This document shows positions 27,258 through 32,151 of a stretch of DNA of 32,151 nt, piece after piece. The notes below the pieces were generated by a model that worked only from the letters and a program-made list of their open reading frames with translations, was not told the DNA's origin and made no database searches. The stretch lies in the NCBI GenBank assembly GCA_945948185.1, contig CAMFAL010000015.1, positions 1-32,151 on the forward strand. The letters run 5' to 3'. Position 1 is the first letter of the stretch. Each line of letters begins with the position of its first letter. The translations under genes and the position numbers were made by a program. This DNA is from an uncultured Clostridia bacterium (lineage in GTDB: Bacteria > Bacillota > Clostridia > Oscillospirales > Oscillospiraceae).

Positions 27258-28577
27258 TTATTCTTTTATGCTGCCCTTGGTGGGCGGGGCCGCATGGGGG
27301 TCCCCGGCGTGGTAGGCGTTGGTATGAACGTTGATGTACTCCGCCTTCAGCTTGGAGTACAGGATGGTCTGGCTGGAGTACAGGCCATTATAGCCGGAGA
27401 GCATATAGCTGACGCCGCAAACCAGTGCGAAATACAGCAGTCCTTCGTCTCCGAACAGCTCCACTGCCAGGAAAATGGAAGCAATCGGACAATTGGTGGC
27501 ACCGCAGAACACACCGATCAGGCCAAAGGCCGCCGCAAAGCCGGCGGGAATCCCCAGCAGCGGACCGACTACACAGCCAAACGCAGCCCCCACAAAGAAG
27601 GATGGCACCACCTCGCCGCCCTTGAAACCGGAGGACAGGGTGACAGCGGTGAACAAGAGCTTCAGCAGAAAGGCCTCCGGGCGGGCGGTCCCCTGCTCCA
27701 CGGCGGCGGTGATAACGCCCATACCGGCACCGTTATAGTCCGTGGTGCCGCAGAGATACGTCAGAACCACAACGGCGACACCCCCAACCACTACCCGGAA
27801 CCAGGCGTTAGGAATGTGCTTTTGCATCTGGTGCTCTGCAAACTGGATGGTACAGCAAAACAGGACGGATACCAAGGCACACAGTGCCGCCAGCACCGCC
27901 ACCCGCAGCAGCAGTCCTACCTCCAGGGCGGGCATGTTCACCGTAAACCGGGTGGGCTCAACGCCCATCACCAAGGAGACGCCGAAGGCCACCAGAGAAG
28001 CCGTCAGGCAGGGGATGAAGGCGGCGTGGTACATGACCCCGATGCTGATGACCATCATGGCGAACACCGTGGCCGCCAGAGGCGTGCCGAACAGGGCGGA
28101 GAAAAAGGCCGCCATACCCGCCATGGTGGCGGTGCGCATGTCCCGGTCATCCAGGCGGAACAGACGCCCGGTGTGGTAGCCGATGGTGCCGCCCATCTGG
28201 AGTGCCGCGCCCTCCCTGCCGGCGGAGCCGCCTCCCAGGTGGGTCAGGACCGTGCCCAGAAAAATAGCCGGCAGCAGCCAGAGGGACAGGCCCTTGCCCT
28301 GGCTGACCTCGTCGATGATGTCATTGGTGCCCTGGCCCTCCGTCTTTGTCAGCTTATAAAAGCCCACGATCACAAGCCCCAGCAGCGGCAGGCACCACAG
28401 CAGCCAGGGGTGTTCTCCCCGCAGCTCCGTGGCGTGGTGGACACCGATGTGGAAGGCAGAGCCGATGATGCCGCAGAGAGTGCCGATCACCGCCGCCAGC
28501 GCCAGCCATTTGGCCAGTGCCCGGATGTACAGCCCGATGTGGGATAGCCACGCCGGGAACGGGTTTTCGCGTTTCAA
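27258..28577 (-). CDS. ClC-family anion channel/antiporter
   Basis: 439 aa; GGGSAGREGAALQMGGTIG gating-Glu motif, FKGGEVVPSFFVGAAFGCVVG, GATNCPIASIFLAVELFG. Confidence 0.92.
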   Translation of the reverse strand: MKRENPFPAWLSHIGLYIRALAKWLALAAVIGTLCGIIGSAFHIGVHHATELRGEHPWLLWCLPLLGLVIVGFYKLTKTEGQGTNDIIDEVSQGKGLSLWLLPAIFLGTVLTHLGGGSAGREGAALQMGGTIGYHTGRLFRLDDRDMRTATMAGMAAFFSALFGTPLAATVFAMMVISIGVMYHAAFIPCLTASLVAFGVSLVMGVEPTRFTVNMPALEVGLLLRVAVLAALCALVSVLFCCTIQFAEHQMQKHIPNAWFRVVVGGVAVVVLTYLCGTTDYNGAGMGVITAAVEQGTARPEAFLLKLLFTAVTLSSGFKGGEVVPSFFVGAAFGCVVGPLLGIPAGFAAAFGLIGVFCGATNCPIASIFLAVELFGDEGLLYFALVCGVSYMLSGYNGLYSSQTILYSKLKAEYINVHTNAYHAGDPHAAPPTKGSIKE

Positions 28578-28589
28578 GAGAATGCCCCC

Positions 28590-29420
28590 TTACTCCGCCT
28601 TGCCGTCCAGGCGGGTCTCCAGCAGCTCCGGCTTTTTCAGATACCGTTCAAAGGCAGCGAAAAAGCGGGAGTACTCGATGCCGGTGGCAATGCGCTCGTC
28701 CATCACCACGCCCAGAGGCATCCGCTTCTTGTGGGTACCCTCCGGTGCAAAGGGGTCTTTTACCGGCTTACCCATGCAGACAAAGACGCTGGTGGTTCCG
28801 AACTCATAGCAGTGGTGGAAGATATAGCTGGTATTGATAGAGGCCAGATTCGTGATGAACAGGCTGGTATGGAAGGGGCTCAGGTCGATGATCTTCTTCG
28901 GCAGCAGGCCATGGAGGTCCAGGTGGTAAGCCAGCCAGAACACGAACCGTGCCAGTCCCGGAATGGAGAAAGCAATGCTGGCAAACTTGTCAGTGCTGTT
29001 GTTGTGGATCGCCTCCATGTTCCGGTCGATGTGCTCCTGAATGCGCTGGCTGATGGTGAACACATCATCCTCGGGATTCAAATAGATCTTCAGGGTGGTC
29101 TCGTCAGGGGTGCCGTCCGCCCGGGTCTTGAGAATTACAAAGCTGACGCAGAAGTGGTTCCGCTTGTACACCTTCCGGTTCATGATGAAATAGTTCACCT
29201 TGGGGTTCTCCAGCGCGGCTTTATAGTAGGCGGCGATCAGGACGCTCATATGGGTCACCCGGTGACCCTCCCGCCGCTTCTGGCGGATGAAGGTCTTCAT
29301 GATCTCCTCGTCCACAGAGTCGCTGGCCCAGTTCATGGCATCGAATCGCTTTGGCATGATGTAGGGCAGGGCCTGCACGATGGGGGTCAGTCCCTTGACC
29401 CGGGTTCCGTCTGCTCTCAT
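28590..29420 (-). CDS. E2/CAT-fold acyltransferase-like protein lacking lipoyl domain, degenerate catalytic motif
   Basis: 276 aa from ATG 29420; LTPIVQALPYIMPKRFDAMNW..., FITNLASINTSYIFHHCYEFGTTSVFVCMGK, LGVVMDERIATGIEYSRFF. Confidence 0.75.
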   Translation of the reverse strand: MRADGTRVKGLTPIVQALPYIMPKRFDAMNWASDSVDEEIMKTFIRQKRREGHRVTHMSVLIAAYYKAALENPKVNYFIMNRKVYKRNHFCVSFVILKTRADGTPDETTLKIYLNPEDDVFTISQRIQEHIDRNMEAIHNNSTDKFASIAFSIPGLARFVFWLAYHLDLHGLLPKKIIDLSPFHTSLFITNLASINTSYIFHHCYEFGTTSVFVCMGKPVKDPFAPEGTHKKRMPLGVVMDERIATGIEYSRFFAAFERYLKKPELLETRLDGKAE

Positions 29421-29496
29421 ATGGTTTCTCCTTGCTCTCTTTTTTTCAAATACGATCCGGAGGAATCCCTTGCCGGATTGCAGCACACACACGGTC

Positions 29497-29525
29497 ATTA
29501 TAGTTCAGAATCCGTTAAGACGCAA
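29497..29525 (-). promoter_or_regulatory. Promoter for E2-like/ClC/DUF421 genes (TTGCGT-N17-TATAAT)
   Basis: Minus strand TTGCGT CTTAACGGATTCTGAAC TATAAT. Confidence 0.75.
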
Positions 29526-29649
29526 CTACTTTTCCTGGGTTTCTCCCGTCCGTTTTCCTCCAGCTTTTCAGGCAATCGTTTGCGGCAACCACTGATTTCC
29601 CACACAGAACAAAAATTTATTTTTCGGACTGAAAAATTTTCGGAATTGG

Positions 29650-29678
29650 TTGATTCTCCCGTCCCCCTGTCGTATACT
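29650..29678 (+). promoter_or_regulatory. Promoter of serC (TTGATT-N17-TATACT)
   Basis: TTGATT CTCCCGTCCCCCTGTCG TATACT about 90 nt upstream of serC ATG. Confidence 0.78.
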
Positions 29679-29769
29679 GAAAACAAGATCGCAGGAAAAG
29701 GGCGACCTTTTCCCTGGCGTCGGGGACACCCGCGCCCGTTCAAATACGAAAAGATGGAGGAATTTTGCT

Positions 29770-30858
29770 ATGAAATACGGTCGTACCTACAACTTCTCCG
29801 CTGGTCCCGCTATGATGCCCGAGCCCGTTCTGGAGGAGATCGCAGCCGAGATGATGAACTACCGCGGCAGCGGCATGTGCGTCATGGAGATGAGCCACCG
29901 CTCCAAGGTGTTCCAGCAGATCCGGGATGAGGCCGAAGCTGACCTCCGCAAGCTGATGGGCATTCCCGACAATTACAAGGTCCTGTTCGTCCAGGGCGGC
30001 GGCACCGTCCAGTTCGCCATGGTCCCCATCAACCTGATGAAGAACGGCGTGGCCTGCTACGTGGAGACCGGTGCCTGGTCCAAGAAGGCCATCGCCGAGG
30101 CCAAGAAGTACGGTGAGGTCAAGATCGTGGCCTCCTCCAAGGACGAAAACTTCTCCTACATCCCCGACTGCTCTGACCTGGACATCCCCGAGGATGCGGA
30201 CTACGTCTACATCTGCGAAAACGAGACCATCAACGGCACCACCTACTTCAAGCTGCCCAACACCAAGGGCAAGATCCTGGTGTCCGACCAGTCCTCCATG
30301 TTCCTCTCCCGCCCCTGTGACGTGAGCAAGTACGGCCTCATCTGGGCCGGTGTGCAGAAGAACGTGGGCCCCGCCGGTATGGCCGTGGTCATCATCCGCG
30401 AGGACCTGATTCGTGAGGATCTGGACCCCAAGACTCCCGTTTACATGAGTTATAAGACCCATGCTGACAACGACTCTATGTACAACACCCCCAACTGCTG
30501 GGCCATCTACTGCTGCGGCAAGGTGTTCAAGTACCTGCTGGATAACGGCGGCCTGGAGGCCATGGCGAAGCGGAATGAGGAGAAAGCCGCCATCCTGTAC
30601 GATTTCCTGGATGAAAGCAAACTGTTCACCGGCGCCGTCCGCAAGGAGGACCGTTCCCTGATGAATGTGCCCTTCGTCACCCCCAGCAAGGAGCAGGATG
30701 CCGACGTAGTGGCCGCTTCCAAGGCCGCTGGCTTTGACAACCTGAAGGGACACAAGTCCGTGGGCGGCCTGCGGGCTTCCATCTACAACGCCATGCCCAA
30801 GGAGGGTGTGGAGGCCCTGGTGGAGTTCCTGAAGGCTTACGAAAAAGAGCACGCCTGA
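29770..30858 (+). CDS. serC: Phosphoserine aminotransferase
   Basis: MKYGRTYNFSAGPAMMPEPVLEEIAAEMMNYRGSGMCVMEMSHRSKVF; WAGVQKNVGPAGMAVVII (PLP Lys); ATG 29770 with GGAGG RBS. Confidence 0.97.
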   Translation: MKYGRTYNFSAGPAMMPEPVLEEIAAEMMNYRGSGMCVMEMSHRSKVFQQIRDEAEADLRKLMGIPDNYKVLFVQGGGTVQFAMVPINLMKNGVACYVETGAWSKKAIAEAKKYGEVKIVASSKDENFSYIPDCSDLDIPEDADYVYICENETINGTTYFKLPNTKGKILVSDQSSMFLSRPCDVSKYGLIWAGVQKNVGPAGMAVVIIREDLIREDLDPKTPVYMSYKTHADNDSMYNTPNCWAIYCCGKVFKYLLDNGGLEAMAKRNEEKAAILYDFLDESKLFTGAVRKEDRSLMNVPFVTPSKEQDADVVAASKAAGFDNLKGHKSVGGLRASIYNAMPKEGVEALVEFLKAYEKEHA

Positions 30859-30878
30859 CCGCGTCTGATACTTATTTT

Positions 30879-30925
30879 CAATAAAACGATTTCATTGTTT
30901 TATTGCGCCGCATTTTGCGGCGCAA
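30879..30925 (+). terminator. Terminator-like hairpins downstream of serC
   Basis: CAATAAAAC...GTTTTATTG then TTGCGCCGC-ATTTT-GCGGCGCAA. Confidence 0.5.
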
Positions 30926-30999
30926 GCGGCAAAGCCGCTGAAAATGTTGTTCCATGCTATCTTCACCGCCGAAGGCGGCTCGGCGCTTCGCGCCGTGAT

Positions 31000-31021
31000 A
31001 AAAACATTTTTAAATGTTTTT
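31000..31021. repeat. AT-rich perfect inverted repeat in serC-serA gap
   Basis: AAAAACATTT-TT-AAATGTTTTT, terminator-like on both strands. Confidence 0.6.
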
Positions 31022-31153
31022 ATTGAAGAATAGTAGGGCTCCCTGGCTTTTGCCAAGCGCCTGTCCCCCAATGGGCGCTGGGATTTTCCAATGTTCAAAC
31101 ATACGCCCCTGGGGTGCGTATACCGGAAAATTGATAAAAAGGGGTAATTGAAT

Positions 31154-32062
31154 ATGTCAATGCGCGTTTTGGTCACTGACGGTATGGACGCCGGCGCCAT
31201 CGAAACCTTACGCCGGGACGGTCATGAGATCGTGGAGCAATTCTATGAGCCCGACCAGCTGGGCGAAGCCCTGCGGGACTTCGACGCGGTCATCATCCGC
31301 TCCGCCACCAAGATCAAGGAGCCCCAGATCGATGCCGCCAAGGGCAGCCGCCTGAAGCTCATCGTCCGGGCCGGTGTCGGTGTGGACAACATTGCGGTCA
31401 AGTACGCCGAGGCGGCGGGCATCACCGTGAAGAATACGCCCCGGGCGTCCTCCAACGCTGTGGCGGAGCTGGCCATCGCCCTTCTGTTCTCCTGCGCCCG
31501 GAATATCTCCATCGCCGGACACACCATGCGGGAGAAAAAGTGGGAGAAGAAAGCCTACTCCAAGGGCTTTGAGGTTATGGGCAAGACCATGGGCGTTATC
31601 GGCTACGGCCGCATCGGCCGTATGGTGGGCGACAAGGCCCAGGCCCTGGGAATGAAGGTGCTGTCTGTGGTCCACCGCAACAAGCCCGAAGGCTGCGAGT
31701 GCGACACCATGCACTTTGTCTCCATGGATGAGCTGCTGGCCCAGTCCGACATCATCGTCCTCTGCGCCCCCGGCGGCGACAAGCCGCTGGTAGACGCCGA
31801 GTCCATTGCAAAGATGAAGGGCGGCGTGGTAATCGTCAATGTGTCCCGGGGCAGCAACGTGGACGAGACCGCTCTGCTGGAAGCCCTGAACAGCGGCAAA
31901 GTCAAGGCCGCAGGTCTGGATGTGTGGCTCAGTGAGAAGAACCCCAACTGGGAACTGGCTTCCCATCCCGCCGTCAGCTGTATGCCCCATGTGGGCGCAG
32001 GTACCAAGGAGGCCCAGAAGCGTATCGGTGCCGAGCTGGTAGACATCATCGAGCATTTCTAA
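31154..32062 (+). CDS. serA: D-3-phosphoglycerate dehydrogenase-like 2-hydroxyacid dehydrogenase, short form without ACT domain
   Basis: 302 aa; LIVRAGVGVDNIAVKYAEAAGI, GVIGYGRIGRMVG, VNVSRGSNVDE, MPHVGAGTKEAQ; follows serC. Confidence 0.9.
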   Translation: MSMRVLVTDGMDAGAIETLRRDGHEIVEQFYEPDQLGEALRDFDAVIIRSATKIKEPQIDAAKGSRLKLIVRAGVGVDNIAVKYAEAAGITVKNTPRASSNAVAELAIALLFSCARNISIAGHTMREKKWEKKAYSKGFEVMGKTMGVIGYGRIGRMVGDKAQALGMKVLSVVHRNKPEGCECDTMHFVSMDELLAQSDIIVLCAPGGDKPLVDAESIAKMKGGVVIVNVSRGSNVDETALLEALNSGKVKAAGLDVWLSEKNPNWELASHPAVSCMPHVGAGTKEAQKRIGAELVDIIEHF

Positions 32063-32151
32063 AGCATATTCTGAACAAGAAGGCACTCCTGAACAGCTGA
32101 ACAGCTCCAGTAAAAACGGACAATAGACAAAAGGCCCCCTATGTAGGACAA

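Noticed and set aside
26448-28547. 699 aa plus-strand ORF spanning DUF421 and ClC genes
   Set aside because: Antisense to two recognised membrane protein genes; composition is non-protein-like
30892-31200. 102 aa minus-strand ORF in the serC-serA gap
   Set aside because: Runs through multiple hairpins and into serA; better explained as structured non-coding DNA

Overview
This 32 kb window reads as an ordinary, high-GC, gene-dense Firmicutes chromosome segment, probably Oscillospiraceae-like (inference from gene content and codon usage). A long minus-strand housekeeping block runs smc-ftsY-(small protein)-rph-(PQ-loop-like protein)-rdgB-yhbY-nadD/yqeK fusion-LCP protein-rsfS-[T-box] leuS-rpsU. 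Then come a DUF3343/YedE/TusA (Se/S) cassette, a lipoprotein, an XRE regulator plus membrane protein pair, tepA, proBAC, an AT-rich islet with a HEAT-like small protein, an NSS transporter, a DUF4330 protein, a GT4-CsaB fusion, DUF421, a ClC-family channel, a degenerate orphan E2/CAT-fold protein, serC and serA. I see no CRISPR array, tRNA, rRNA, prophage or intact transposon. The most interesting items are: (i) the highly structured 250 bp serC-serA intergenic region with a possible antisense small RNA; (ii) the E2/CAT-fold protein whose DHRxxDG catalytic motif reads DERIATG; (iii) the ClC protein with CLC-F-like motifs; (iv) the AT-rich islet after proC; (v) the DUF3343-YedE-TusA cassette; (vi) a terminator-like hairpin in the NSS transporter leader. 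No clearly new multi-gene system is evident. All family calls are from reading the translated ORFs; no database search was run.
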